Assembly (NCBI RefSeq): GCF_037975445.1
Contig: NZ_CP150254.1
Location: forward strand, 256,001 to 320,000
DNA length: 64,000 bases
Origin: Peribacillus sp. FSL P2-0133
Lineage (GTDB): Bacteria > Bacillota > Bacilli > Bacillales > DSM-1321
Reading direction: 5' to 3'
Shown here piece after piece: positions 1 through 8,890 of this stretch (positions are counted from its first letter, which is position 1; each line of letters begins with the position of its first letter). The notes beneath the pieces are model-generated. The model was not told the origin of the DNA, did no database searches, and saw nothing but the letters and a program-made list of their open reading frames with translations. The position numbers and the translations under genes were made by a program.

Positions 1-417
<417 letters not shown>

Positions 418-483
418 AACGCTTTTTAAAAAATGAAATACCTTCTTATTATCTAGTTTTGAAGGAACAACGTTCCTTTTATG

Positions 484-599
<116 letters not shown>

Positions 600-609
600 C
601 ATTTAAAAA

Positions 610-638
610 GATCAGCCACCCTGGCTGGTCTTTTTTTG
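610..638 (+). terminator. Intrinsic terminator of the first rRNA operon
   Basis: A 9-bp stem (gatcagcca / tggctggtc) with a 3-nt loop is followed by seven T residues. It lies 11 nt after the 5S gene and closes that rRNA operon. Confidence 0.93.
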
Positions 639-878
639 AGGTTGATATTCCTTCAGTATCTTTTTATTTAAACCGGTTAAAAAAGTAGTGACTCAAAAGG
701 ACCATAAAGAAAGTAATATTCCGTATAAATGGTAGGACATACTATAAATGCATCTGAATTTCTACAGCTATCTGTATTATCCATATCTGTTTCAGACAAA
801 GGGACAGAATTCTTCGTTTCTGTAGGGATATATGTTAAACTTAACGTAGTTCTGAAACTGTCATTGGGGGAATAGCCG

Positions 879-1718
879 ATGGATACCTCTGCTAAAGATG
901 AAATGATTTTTTCGTTTGCTGAATGGTTGAGAGACCAAGGCAAATCAGCTAATACGATCAAAACGTATACTGGTGTCCTTTCACAGTTTTGTGACCAGAC
1001 ACAAAAGATATTGATGGAGATTCATTCTGAAGATGTTCAGGGTTATCTTGATAATTTAGAAAATTGCAAGAAAAGCCCAGGGACAATCGAAAAACACTAT
1101 ATCGCCCTAAACGTCTTCTTTAAATTTTTAGGCAAACCGCAAGTAATGCTTTCTGTGGAACGTAAGGTTAAGGAGCACAAGCTTGAGGTACCTGAAACTT
1201 TAAGCGTCAATGAGCAGCAGATCCTGTTAAGGGATATAGAAGCAGAAGGAAATCTAAGGAACATTGCCATCGTCTACCTTTTGTTACATACTGGAATTCG
1301 TGTTTCTGAATTATGTGACTTAAATGGCCGTGACGTCATTATGGAAACAGAGCGAAATTATATACTTGTCAGGAACGCAAAAGGTGAAATCGATAGATCT
1401 GTTCCCCTTACACTATCGGCTATACAACATGTAAAAAATTATCTTCATTCTTTAAAAGAAAAAGCGGATCCGTTATTCATCTCAAGCTATAATCAAAGGA
1501 TCACTCCGAGGTCAGTTCAATATATATTAAAAAAATACAATGTGCATCCACATAAACTGCGACATACCTTTTGCCAAAGGTTAGTTGATAATGGAATAGA
1601 TATACAAACGATATCAAAGCTTGCCGGTCATAAAGATTTAAACGTAACGAAGCGTTATCTAAAAGACGAATCGCTGGATCTGGCAAATGCGATAGATCAA
1701 ACTTTCACCAAACACTAA
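879..1718 (+). CDS. Tyrosine recombinase / integrase (XerC/D-like)
   Basis: A 279-aa site-specific recombinase that cuts and rejoins DNA through a covalent phosphotyrosine. An N-terminal SAM-like core-binding domain (about residues 8-85) precedes the catalytic domain (about 105-275). The full catalytic set is present: R141 in HTGIR, K168, H225 and R228 in HKLRHTF, H251 in AGHKD and Y260 in KRYLK. The start follows a gggggaa ribosome site. It stands alone between an rRNA operon terminator and its own terminator, with no excisionase, cargo or phage genes beside it. Length fits Xer proteins (about 300 aa), but the context is not that of xerC or xerD in B. subtilis. It is more likely a solitary integrase of a lost or minimal element; its target site is unknown. 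Confidence 0.88.
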   Translation: MDTSAKDEMIFSFAEWLRDQGKSANTIKTYTGVLSQFCDQTQKILMEIHSEDVQGYLDNLENCKKSPGTIEKHYIALNVFFKFLGKPQVMLSVERKVKEHKLEVPETLSVNEQQILLRDIEAEGNLRNIAIVYLLLHTGIRVSELCDLNGRDVIMETERNYILVRNAKGEIDRSVPLTLSAIQHVKNYLHSLKEKADPLFISSYNQRITPRSVQYILKKYNVHPHKLRHTFCQRLVDNGIDIQTISKLAGHKDLNVTKRYLKDESLDLANAIDQTFTKH

Positions 1719-1730
1719 GCTATAGAAATT

Positions 1731-1761
1731 AAAAGGGAAAGCGGGTTCTTTCCCTTTTTTT
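1731..1761 (+). terminator. Terminator after the recombinase gene
   Basis: A 9-bp stem aaagggaaa / tttcccttt with an 8-nt loop (gcgggttc), running into a seven-T tract 13 nt after the recombinase stop codon. Confidence 0.85.
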
Positions 1762-1930
1762 GTTTAAATAAAGTTTTAAAACAAACAAATTTCCTTGGAA
1801 ATGACGAATAGGACGTTTTGTCTTATGAGACGGGGAGTGTTAAAAGAAGAAGGAATATAGTTCGGTCAAAAGGGGCCGGAAGTATGAAGGGCTAATATGT
1901 TAAGGGCATATTGATCAATTGTTGAATCAA

Positions 1931-1975
1931 GAAAGAGGGGATTCCTAATATAAGGAATCCCCTCTTTCTTTTTCT
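1931..1975. terminator. Strong inverted repeat downstream of the RND gene
   Basis: A perfect 16-bp inverted repeat (1931-1946 with 1953-1968; arm gaaagaggggattcct) lies just after the RND stop codon. The T-rich flank is on the plus-strand side, with only a weak U tract for minus-strand transcripts. It probably ends RND transcription and may act in both directions. Confidence 0.75.
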
Positions 1976-1978
1976 TTG

Positions 1979-4900
1979 TTACTTAACTGTTTTTTTCTTC
2001 TTTTTACCTATTTTCATTATAACTTCATATACTACCGGCACTATTACAAGTGTTAGCAATGTAGAACTCACAAGTCCGCCGATAACGGTAATTCCCAAAC
2101 CTTGTGATATTAATCCACTGCCTTCCGCACCGATTGCCAGAGGTATTAAAGCGCCGATTGTGGCAAGGGCAGTCATCAGGATTGGACGCAGGCGGGTGGA
2201 TCCTGCCTCGAGTAAAGCTTCCCTGGTAGATAGCCCGGATTCTTCATTCTTGATAACACGGTCCACTAAGACGATGGCATTGGTTACAACGATACCAATA
2301 AGCATTAGGACACCCATCATTGCTGAAACGCTGATGGTCTCACCTGCAACGAATAGCCCTGCCAATGCCCCGATTACCGTAAATGGTAAGGAGAAGAGAA
2401 TGGCTATAGGTGCTAAACCACCATGGAAAGTAACGACTAGGACAAAGTATACGATAGCAACGGCCGCTAACATAGCGATACCAAGTTGAGTGAATGATTC
2501 TTGGATATCTTCCGTCACTCCGCCATAGTCTATAGAGACGCTTGCGGGAAGGTCTAATTTATCAACTTCCTTTTGTACCTCAGCTGTTACTGCTGCCACA
2601 TCATCCGTTTTGATTGTTGCAGACACGTCGGCATAGATTTTTCCATCTCGGCGGCTGATTGTATCGGAAGCTTTGCCTTCTTCGATTTTCACAAGCTCTT
2701 TCAATGGGATTTCCATCCCCATTGGAGAAGAAATTTTCGTATTCTCAAGATCTTTTTTGTCTTCAAAAGTCGTTTCTTCTGTCTCGACATATACTTTGAC
2801 TTCTTCTCCATCTTTCTTAATCGTAGTTATAGCATCATCTTTATTCGTATTGGCAATGGACATACCAATTTGTGCAGCTGTCAGTCCAAGGTCGCTTAGC
2901 TTTTCCTGGTCTGCAACTAGCGTATATTGCTCATAAGCATCGGAAAGACTTGTATCAACATCTTTTAAATCTTTATTTTTCTTCATGATATTTTGAATAT
3001 CATCAATTACCGGTTCAATGTCTTTTTGTGTATTTCCGTAAACAAATAGAGTGGTTTCGTTGCTTGATGTTGACGTGAATTCTTGTTGTTTCCAAGTTCC
3101 AGGTGAATCAAGTTCAGTTAAATCCTTTATGACGGTTTCTTTTTTGTCCCCGAAATTTTCGGTGTCTTTATCATAGAGTACATAGAAGAGAGCCGAGTTA
3201 CTCGAGCCGCCCATCATGCCGCCCATCATGCTTTCACCAAGTGTGTATTGAACGGTCTCCACATCGTCTTTATCCATGAAGTATTTTTCTACTTTTTCTG
3301 TTTGTTTTACAATATCCTCTTTTAACTCTCCAGGTGCGGGAGTGTAAGTGACGATGATCGTTTTTTCTTCATCTGCAGGCATGAAGCTGACACCGATGCT
3401 TGGGATTAGGAATAAGCTGCCGATCAATAATACAATGGCTGTACCGAAAGTGATCAATTTATGGTTTAACGACCAATCCAATGCTCTTCGGTAGAATGAA
3501 GATAGTTTGCTTGGTTTTTCTTCATGTGATTTTAATTCTTTTTTAGATAGTCCCTTTTTAAATAAAGAGTCTGCCATTGCCGGAACAAGTGTGATGGCAA
3601 TTATTAATGAAGCGACTAATGCAAACACCATTGTTAAGGCGAATGGCATGAATAGTTCCCCAACAGGTCCTGTAACGCTTGCTAAAGGCAGGTATACGGC
3701 TACAGTAACGATTGTCGATGAAAGGATAGGGATGAACATTTCCTTAGTGGCCGACCGTATTAATTCGCCGCCTTTTAATTGTTCGCCTTTTAAAGCCATT
3801 CTTCTATAAATATTTTCAATGACGACAATGGAGTCATCGACGACTCGGCCAATGGCAACGGTCATGGCCCCCAGTGTCATGACATTCAATGAAATATCCA
3901 TTTGTTTAAGCACCAAAAGGGCTGCTAACAGGGATAATGGAATCGAAATGACGGAAATGAGAGTCGTTTTAAAGTTCCTAAGGAACAGCATGATAACAAT
4001 GACGGCAAACAGACAGCCGAAGAGTGCCTTGCTGATCATAGTTTCAACAGAATCTTTAATCGGTTGGGCTTGATCAAGCGTAGTGTGTACACTTACGCCT
4101 TTAAATTCTTCTTTGAAGTTCGAAACTTCTTCTTTTACGTCGTCTACGATTGCAACTGTATCGGCATCAGGCGATCTTGTAACCTGAATCCCAATCGATT
4201 CGCTACCGTTTGTTCTTGAAATCGATTCAGCCTTACCGGTGATTTTAACATCGGCAATGTCTGATAATTTGACGTTTTGCAGTTGGGCAGGACCAGTTGC
4301 CATTTCAGGAGATAATTGATTGGTTTCCGGTCCGGTTTGTGCTGGCGTACCTGTTTGAGAGCCGCCGGTTAAAGGTATCTTTATATTTTTCAGGTCTTTT
4401 AATGTGGAGATGTTTCCATCCACAACGATCGTTTTTTCTTTATCATCAAAGTTATATATCCCAAGAGGCATGTTGACATTTGCGGCCTGGATAACCTTCT
4501 TTACGGTATCTTCATCGAGCCCGTATTGAGCCATTTTTTCCTCGTCGAATACTAGGCTGCCTTCATTTACTTGTTGTCCGGAAATTGATACGGATGTCAC
4601 GCCGTCAATTCCTTCAAGTTTAGGCACTAACACCTCTTCAACGTTTTTTGTAAGAGCTGGTAAATCAGAACCCTTATCTGTTACACTGAGTGCGACGACA
4701 GGAAAAGCGTTTAATTCTAATTTTGATACGCTTGGGTCATCCACTCCCTCAGGAAGTTCTAATTTCTCTAAAGCTTCTTTCACTTGTTTTACAGCGTCGT
4801 CCATATCCGTATCATAATCATATTGTAATTGGACGGAAGAGGCATTAGCCATGGAAGATGAACTGACTAATTCGACTCCTGGCAAATTTGTTACTTTCTG

Positions 4901-5122
4901 CTCAATCTGGTCTGTGAGCTTATCTGCTACTTCTTCAGGTGCAGCTCCAGGATATACAGTGGAGATGCTTATTAAAGGAGTCGAGATGCTAGGAATGGTT
5001 TCTTGTTTCATGTTTAAACCGGAGTATAAACCAGCTGCAACAATGATGATCGTAAGCAACCAGATTGCCAATTTATTCTTTAATGAAAATTTAATTATTG
5101 AATTCAAGCTTGCACCCTCCAT
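1979..5122 (-). CDS. swrC: RND efflux pump, SwrC (YerP)-like
   Basis: A 1047-aa inner-membrane proton-driven efflux transporter of the RND/HAE family. It has the expected two halves, each with one transmembrane helix, a large extracellular pore domain and five further helices. TM1 is visible in the first 40 residues, followed by the family sequence MKQETIPSIS. The TM4 proton-relay motif VVDDSIVVIEN is near residue 429. An MMGGMMGG stretch lies in the second periplasmic-type domain. The closest known relative is B. subtilis SwrC, needed for surfactin self-resistance and swarming; length and the adjacent TetR gene both match the yerO-swrC pair. The start is preceded by a gagggt-type site. A palindromic operator lies 11 bp upstream of the start. 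The substrate here cannot be read from sequence. Confidence 0.9.
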   Translation of the reverse strand: MEGASLNSIIKFSLKNKLAIWLLTIIIVAAGLYSGLNMKQETIPSISTPLISISTVYPGAAPEEVADKLTDQIEQKVTNLPGVELVSSSSMANASSVQLQYDYDTDMDDAVKQVKEALEKLELPEGVDDPSVSKLELNAFPVVALSVTDKGSDLPALTKNVEEVLVPKLEGIDGVTSVSISGQQVNEGSLVFDEEKMAQYGLDEDTVKKVIQAANVNMPLGIYNFDDKEKTIVVDGNISTLKDLKNIKIPLTGGSQTGTPAQTGPETNQLSPEMATGPAQLQNVKLSDIADVKITGKAESISRTNGSESIGIQVTRSPDADTVAIVDDVKEEVSNFKEEFKGVSVHTTLDQAQPIKDSVETMISKALFGCLFAVIVIMLFLRNFKTTLISVISIPLSLLAALLVLKQMDISLNVMTLGAMTVAIGRVVDDSIVVIENIYRRMALKGEQLKGGELIRSATKEMFIPILSSTIVTVAVYLPLASVTGPVGELFMPFALTMVFALVASLIIAITLVPAMADSLFKKGLSKKELKSHEEKPSKLSSFYRRALDWSLNHKLITFGTAIVLLIGSLFLIPSIGVSFMPADEEKTIIVTYTPAPGELKEDIVKQTEKVEKYFMDKDDVETVQYTLGESMMGGMMGGSSNSALFYVLYDKDTENFGDKKETVIKDLTELDSPGTWKQQEFTSTSSNETTLFVYGNTQKDIEPVIDDIQNIMKKNKDLKDVDTSLSDAYEQYTLVADQEKLSDLGLTAAQIGMSIANTNKDDAITTIKKDGEEVKVYVETEETTFEDKKDLENTKISSPMGMEIPLKELVKIEEGKASDTISRRDGKIYADVSATIKTDDVAAVTAEVQKEVDKLDLPASVSIDYGGVTEDIQESFTQLGIAMLAAVAIVYFVLVVTFHGGLAPIAILFSLPFTVIGALAGLFVAGETISVSAMMGVLMLIGIVVTNAIVLVDRVIKNEESGLSTREALLEAGSTRLRPILMTALATIGALIPLAIGAEGSGLISQGLGITVIGGLVSSTLLTLVIVPVVYEVIMKIGKKKKKTVK

Positions 5123-5132
5123 ACATAAAATT

Positions 5133-5148
5133 GTGACTACTCGGTCAC
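5133..5148. promoter_or_regulatory. Probable TetR/YerO operator, RND-proximal
   Basis: A 16-bp inverted repeat gtgact-actc-ggtcac sits 11 bp upstream of the RND start codon. Its architecture (6-4-6, half-site GTGACY/GGTCAC) is the same as a second site at 5248, on the regulator side of the same divergent intergenic region. TetR regulators typically bind such palindromes and repress both genes. Confidence 0.7.
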
Positions 5149-5247
5149 AAATTTAAATATATAGTATATGGATTATGATTGCAACAGATAATATTCAGTA
5201 GTGTTAACGTTGTTATTTCAAGGGTTTTGGGATACAATTTGGAAGAA

Positions 5248-5263
5248 GTGACCCATTGGTCAC
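5248..5263. promoter_or_regulatory. Probable TetR/YerO operator, regulator-proximal
   Basis: A 16-bp palindrome gtgacc-catt-ggtcac, with perfect 6-bp half-sites, lies 25 bp before the TetR gene. It shares its half-sites and spacing with the site at 5133 (centres 115 bp apart), which supports autoregulation and control of the divergent pump. Confidence 0.72.
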
Positions 5264-5287
5264 CAACGGATAATTTTAAGAGATAGG

Positions 5288-6175
5288 ATGAATTTGATGA
5301 AAGAAAAAAATAAGATGATCATAGATAAGTCTGTAGAGCTTTTCGCGGAGAAAGGCTATCATGCCACTTCCGTTCAGGAAATAGCTGAAAAATGTGGGAT
5401 AGCAAAGGGGTCTTTTTATAATCATTTTAAATCGAAGGAAGAATTACTGGTCTCCATTTTTAAATTTTATTATGAAGCGTTGACGGATTCATTGCTTGAT
5501 CTTGAACTGGATGCTTCATTGTCCAGTAAAGACAAATTCATGAGGCAGATCACCGTTCACATTGAGCATATGACGGGAAACACCAACTTGATTCAAATGA
5601 TGATGCAGGAACAAATGGTTCATATCAGCAAAGAACTAGATAGATTTTTACATTATATCCATGAAGAGGGCTTGATTTGGTTCAAGCGTAAAATCATTGA
5701 GTTATACCCGGGACTTTCTGCTGATCTTTTGCCGGATTGCACCATAATTTTGGATTCCCTTTTCAAAGGATATATCGGAATATTGATCAGGAAACAAAAT
5801 GCTTTCGATGTGGAATTGTTACCTAGCTTCATATTGAACCGGATGGATTCAATCATCGCAAGCCTGCAGAACATGGAAGATCCATTATTGAAACAATTTC
5901 CCTTACCAGGATGCTCGATGCGGGATATGAGCCCAAAAGAGGAAATCCATTCGATCATCGTCAGGATGCTGGAAGTGGAAACACGTAAGGAAGAGGGAAT
6001 GGAACCAAATAAGAATACGGAAGCTTTAAAGGCGATCCAGGAAGAGTTTTCAAAAGTTAGGCCAAGCCCCATCATCTTGGAAAGCCTTTTGTTGTTTTTG
6101 GAAAAAAATGAAAAAAGAAGTCCGTTGAGTTCAAAGCTTATCTTAATGATGAAGGATTATTTGTTGAATATATGA
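5288..6175 (+). CDS. yerO: TetR-family regulator, YerO-like
   Basis: A 295-aa dimeric repressor. The N-terminal TetR helix-turn-helix is clear at about residues 10-55 (SVELFAEKGYHATSVQEIAEK, then GIAKGSFYNHFKSKEEL). The long C-terminal ligand-binding region ends in an extra ~60-residue tail, matching the unusual length of B. subtilis YerO (about 289 aa). It is transcribed divergently from the SwrC-like pump with two matching palindromes between them, so it most likely represses the pump until a ligand is sensed. A second Met at 5297 has better spacing from the agg at 5285 and may be the true start. The gene ends at a short terminator. Confidence 0.88.
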   Translation: MNLMKEKNKMIIDKSVELFAEKGYHATSVQEIAEKCGIAKGSFYNHFKSKEELLVSIFKFYYEALTDSLLDLELDASLSSKDKFMRQITVHIEHMTGNTNLIQMMMQEQMVHISKELDRFLHYIHEEGLIWFKRKIIELYPGLSADLLPDCTIILDSLFKGYIGILIRKQNAFDVELLPSFILNRMDSIIASLQNMEDPLLKQFPLPGCSMRDMSPKEEIHSIIVRMLEVETRKEEGMEPNKNTEALKAIQEEFSKVRPSPIILESLLLFLEKNEKRSPLSSKLILMMKDYLLNI

Positions 6176-6185
6176 AGGCATTACT

Positions 6186-6210
6186 GAAAGGGGCGTATAG
6201 CCTCTTTTTT
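6186..6210 (+). terminator. Terminator after the TetR gene
   Basis: A short imperfect stem (gaaaggggc / gcctcttttt) with a gtata loop and a six-T run, 11 nt after the TetR stop codon. Confidence 0.7.
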
Positions 6211-6433
6211 CATTTGTTAATGAGTTTTAAAAGCGGGGGTTTAGGAAAAGTACTAGTGATGGGAAGAAGACATTCTTTCAATTGTCAGCATTAACAACAA
6301 ATTAGTGTGGGGATTAAATTTGAAGGGAAGGGCTTATGTGTTTTTTTTGTATATTCATCCCTTATTTCTGCAATTGTTTCCAAAATAAGATAAAATATAT
6401 GATGAAATATCATTTTTTGCAGGAGGACCACAT

Positions 6434-7096
6434 ATGGTGTACCAGGTCAGATTGTTAAAGGGCATTTTAGAGCCTTATCGGAGTCGTTATCAGCTGCAAA
6501 ATGCAGAGGCAGTCACAAAGCTTGGATTGAAATTACTATTTTTATATTTTCTTAGTCTTATAGTATTCGCCATTGGGGGTTATTTTGGCATTGGTTCAGA
6601 ATCATTTTCCAAAGAAATCACGACGATGAGTGCCAATGAATTCGAAGCAGCAAAGTTGCTGATTTTGAGCGGCAATATAATAACAGGCATACTCGCCCCT
6701 TCCATATACATATTTTTAGCAGCTCTATTCTTTTGGATCGTTACTGATATCCCATATATAAAATTGGTCATCGTTCAAATGATTCTTTTTGGTTTGCAGT
6801 TAGTGGAAAAAATATTACTGATTCCTCTATTCGTTTTAATGGATATAGGCAGCGATGCCAATCCTTTTTCATTGGGGATCATCAGTCAGTATTTTCTCAG
6901 AAGTGATTATTTCATTCACTTTTTCAGCGAAATCACCATTTTTCAATTTCTTATTATTGCTCTGCAATATTTTTATTTAAAGGAATTTTCAGAACGAAAT
7001 AATTATTTGGTCCTTTTAATGATTGTTCTATTCTATCTGGCCACATGGTTTGTTAAAGCCTTTTTAGCATACATCCAAGTAGGCGTATTTGTATAA
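6434..7096 (+). CDS. Multi-pass membrane protein, YknW/Yip1-like
   Basis: A 220-aa protein with five predicted membrane segments (about residues 30-50, 78-105, 108-135, 160-180 and 193-215) and a short charged N-terminus. Length, topology and the next gene (a YknX-like adaptor) resemble YknW of the B. subtilis yknWXYZ operon, whose product helps protect against the SdpC toxin. A strong aggagga ribosome site lies 6 nt before the ATG. It is 14 nt upstream of the adaptor gene, so the two are co-transcribed. The YknY ATPase and YknZ permease expected next are absent. The family assignment rests on topology and neighbourhood more than on motifs. Confidence 0.6.
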   Translation: MVYQVRLLKGILEPYRSRYQLQNAEAVTKLGLKLLFLYFLSLIVFAIGGYFGIGSESFSKEITTMSANEFEAAKLLILSGNIITGILAPSIYIFLAALFFWIVTDIPYIKLVIVQMILFGLQLVEKILLIPLFVLMDIGSDANPFSLGIISQYFLRSDYFIHFFSEITIFQFLIIALQYFYLKEFSERNNYLVLLMIVLFYLATWFVKAFLAYIQVGVFV

Positions 7097-7110
7097 GGCG
7101 GGTGAAAAGA

Positions 7111-8373
7111 ATGAGCGGAAAATGGAAAATAGCAGCGGTCTCGATCGCGTCGATAGTGTTAATAACCGTTAACATATACCTTCTTGAAAAAAAAGAAAGC
7201 AAAGTGGAACGAACTGTTTTCGTTGAAAACTGGACAAAGGTAAAAAAAGATACAATTACGGATACTATTCAAACAAATGGGGTAATTAAACCTGTAGAAG
7301 AGTATGATATCTATTTCGATACCAAGAAAAATGATTTTAAGAAATTCCTTGTAAAAGAAGGCGATGCGATTACGGCTGGCACCTCGTTGTTTGAGTATAC
7401 GACGACCGAACTTGATGCGCTAAAAGCGGATTTAGAAGCGGAGAAAACGGCAGCTGAGGGAGAAATTGCAGGGATTGAAGAATACATAGGCAAGTTGAGG
7501 TCTTATCAAGGGACTCTGACCAGTGATTCTGGAAAAGCGGCCATTGATGAATCGGTGGAAAAAAACTTGAGTATTGATTTAACAACAAGCTCGACGGATC
7601 TTATTAAAAGTAACATTGAGCAAGAAATGTACAAGCAGGAACTGGAAAAAAACAGTTTGAATGAAAAAGTGAAAATGCTTGACGCTAAATTAAGTTCAAT
7701 TGAGGAGCAGTCCAATGCGATCGTGACGACGAGCGAGGGTGATGGTGTAGTTAAAAATATTAATAAAAACCTGAATAATCCCATCATATCCATTGTTTCT
7801 ACAAATATGGCAATTGAAGGGTATTTCACCGAAGAGGAAATGAAAAAGGCTGATGTGGGCATGACTATAAAAGCAAGTTCCTCTGATTCAAAAAAGACAT
7901 TGAAAGGAACGATAGGCCGTATCCATTCCTATCCAGCTGAAGAGCCGTCGTTAAAAAAAGATAACAGATTTCCATTTCAGGCTTTAATAGAACCGGAAGG
8001 CGAAGAAACGGAACCTTTATTGGTGGGATCCAAAGTGTATCTTACAGTAATAACCAATGAGAAAGCCGGTGTACCCTCCGTTCCCATAGAGGCGGTACAT
8101 TACCAAAAACAGCCTTATATTTACAAATTGACTAAAAAAGGATATGTGGATAAACATTACATTACAAAAGGGCTTAAAGCAGAAGGAAAGCAAGAAATCA
8201 TAAAGGGACCGTCGGTAGGTGACGTCATCCTGTTGAAGCCGGATGTGGCAGTGAAGAACCATTCTAATTTTATTACTCCGATTCAATTTGAAAAAGTGAA
8301 AGTTGCAACTTATAAAAAATTCACCTCTAGGGAAAAAGTAAGATATCTGTTACTTGGCATTTTGGAAAAATAA
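7111..8373 (+). CDS. HlyD/YknX-like membrane fusion (adaptor) protein
   Basis: A 420-aa adaptor that is anchored by one N-terminal helix (VSIASIVLITVNIYLLEKK) and projects outside the membrane. It has a split lipoyl/barrel-sandwich domain (about residues 45-95 and again near 210), an alpha-helical hairpin of coiled coil between (about 95-205) and beta-barrel plus membrane-proximal domains after. Such adaptors couple ABC or RND exporters to export outside the membrane. The ATG at 7111 has the aaggcggg site at a normal distance; an in-frame GTG at 7102 overlaps that site and is less likely. No transporter follows. The nearest possible partner is the RND pump on the other side of the regulator. 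Length resembles YknX (about 377 aa). Confidence 0.78.
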   Translation: MSGKWKIAAVSIASIVLITVNIYLLEKKESKVERTVFVENWTKVKKDTITDTIQTNGVIKPVEEYDIYFDTKKNDFKKFLVKEGDAITAGTSLFEYTTTELDALKADLEAEKTAAEGEIAGIEEYIGKLRSYQGTLTSDSGKAAIDESVEKNLSIDLTTSSTDLIKSNIEQEMYKQELEKNSLNEKVKMLDAKLSSIEEQSNAIVTTSEGDGVVKNINKNLNNPIISIVSTNMAIEGYFTEEEMKKADVGMTIKASSSDSKKTLKGTIGRIHSYPAEEPSLKKDNRFPFQALIEPEGEETEPLLVGSKVYLTVITNEKAGVPSVPIEAVHYQKQPYIYKLTKKGYVDKHYITKGLKAEGKQEIIKGPSVGDVILLKPDVAVKNHSNFITPIQFEKVKVATYKKFTSREKVRYLLLGILEK

Positions 8374-8535
8374 CTGTTCCTTCAACAAGAGAGGTGATGT
8401 CAAATTATTTAGTAATTATATCAATATAACTTGTGTGATTGAAAAATGGGAAGAGTAATTATAGATAAAATAGCCATTAATACAGAATATTCAGACATAT
8501 TTAAAGATTTTTTCTAGAACGGATGCGAATAAATA

Positions 8536-8562
8536 TTTACAGATTATCATTTTTAGTATAAT
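8536..8562 (+). promoter_or_regulatory. Sigma-A-type promoter for the riboswitch-gltP transcript
   Basis: TTTACA at 8536-8541 and TATAAT at 8557-8562, separated by 15 bp (shorter than the ideal 17). Transcription would begin just before the riboswitch core at about 8575. Confidence 0.6.
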
Positions 8563-8574
8563 ATTTTATTATAA

Positions 8575-8769
8575 GTTAACTCGCTTAATCTTATTCCAAG
8601 AACGGGGGACCCATTTTTGTGGATTTTATCCGCTAGGGGTGAATTCAGAAATGAAAGGGCTTTGTGTTTCCAATTCCTAACCCGACAGCTAACCTCGTCA
8701 GCGTCTTTAAGGGAACATGTGTGAATATTCACGCCAATAAGAAATCGACACATGAAGTGTCTTTTTTTT
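8575..8769 (+). promoter_or_regulatory. c-di-AMP riboswitch (ydaO/yuaA class) with terminator
   Basis: The hallmarks of the ydaO/yuaA RNA are present in order: TCGCTTAATC, AACGGGGGACCCA with TTTTTGTGG, GGGGTGAATTC, and CCCGACAGCTAACCTCGTCA followed by GCGT. After the aptamer a short hairpin (gacac/gtgtc, 8747-8761) leads into a run of T residues, so ligand binding is expected to cause premature termination, the usual mode of this class. The controlled gene is gltP, 120 nt further on. Class members mostly control potassium, osmolyte and cell-wall genes. The match was made by eye from conserved segments. Confidence 0.92.
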
Positions 8770-8890
8770 CGGCGTAAAGACAGAGTTTTTCAAAAAAAGA
8801 AAAATTACTTTCTTTTATTAGTATCTTGTTTCCCTTACCGAGACAAAAATGTTTTTGCATCAAAGACTTTATGGAAGGTGAGGAAAGTAA

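Noticed and set aside
1762-1930. Small gene between the recombinase and the RND gene
   Set aside because: No frame with a ribosome site and family features was found.
5202-5215. Second cre-like sequence (tgttaacgttgtta) between the RND and TetR genes
   Set aside because: It misses the conserved C near the 3' end of the consensus, and neither neighbour is a carbon-catabolism gene.
8452-8517. Short frame beginning MGRVIIDKIAINTEYS after the adaptor gene
   Set aside because: About 23 codons with no clear ribosome site and no known family; too weak to call a gene.
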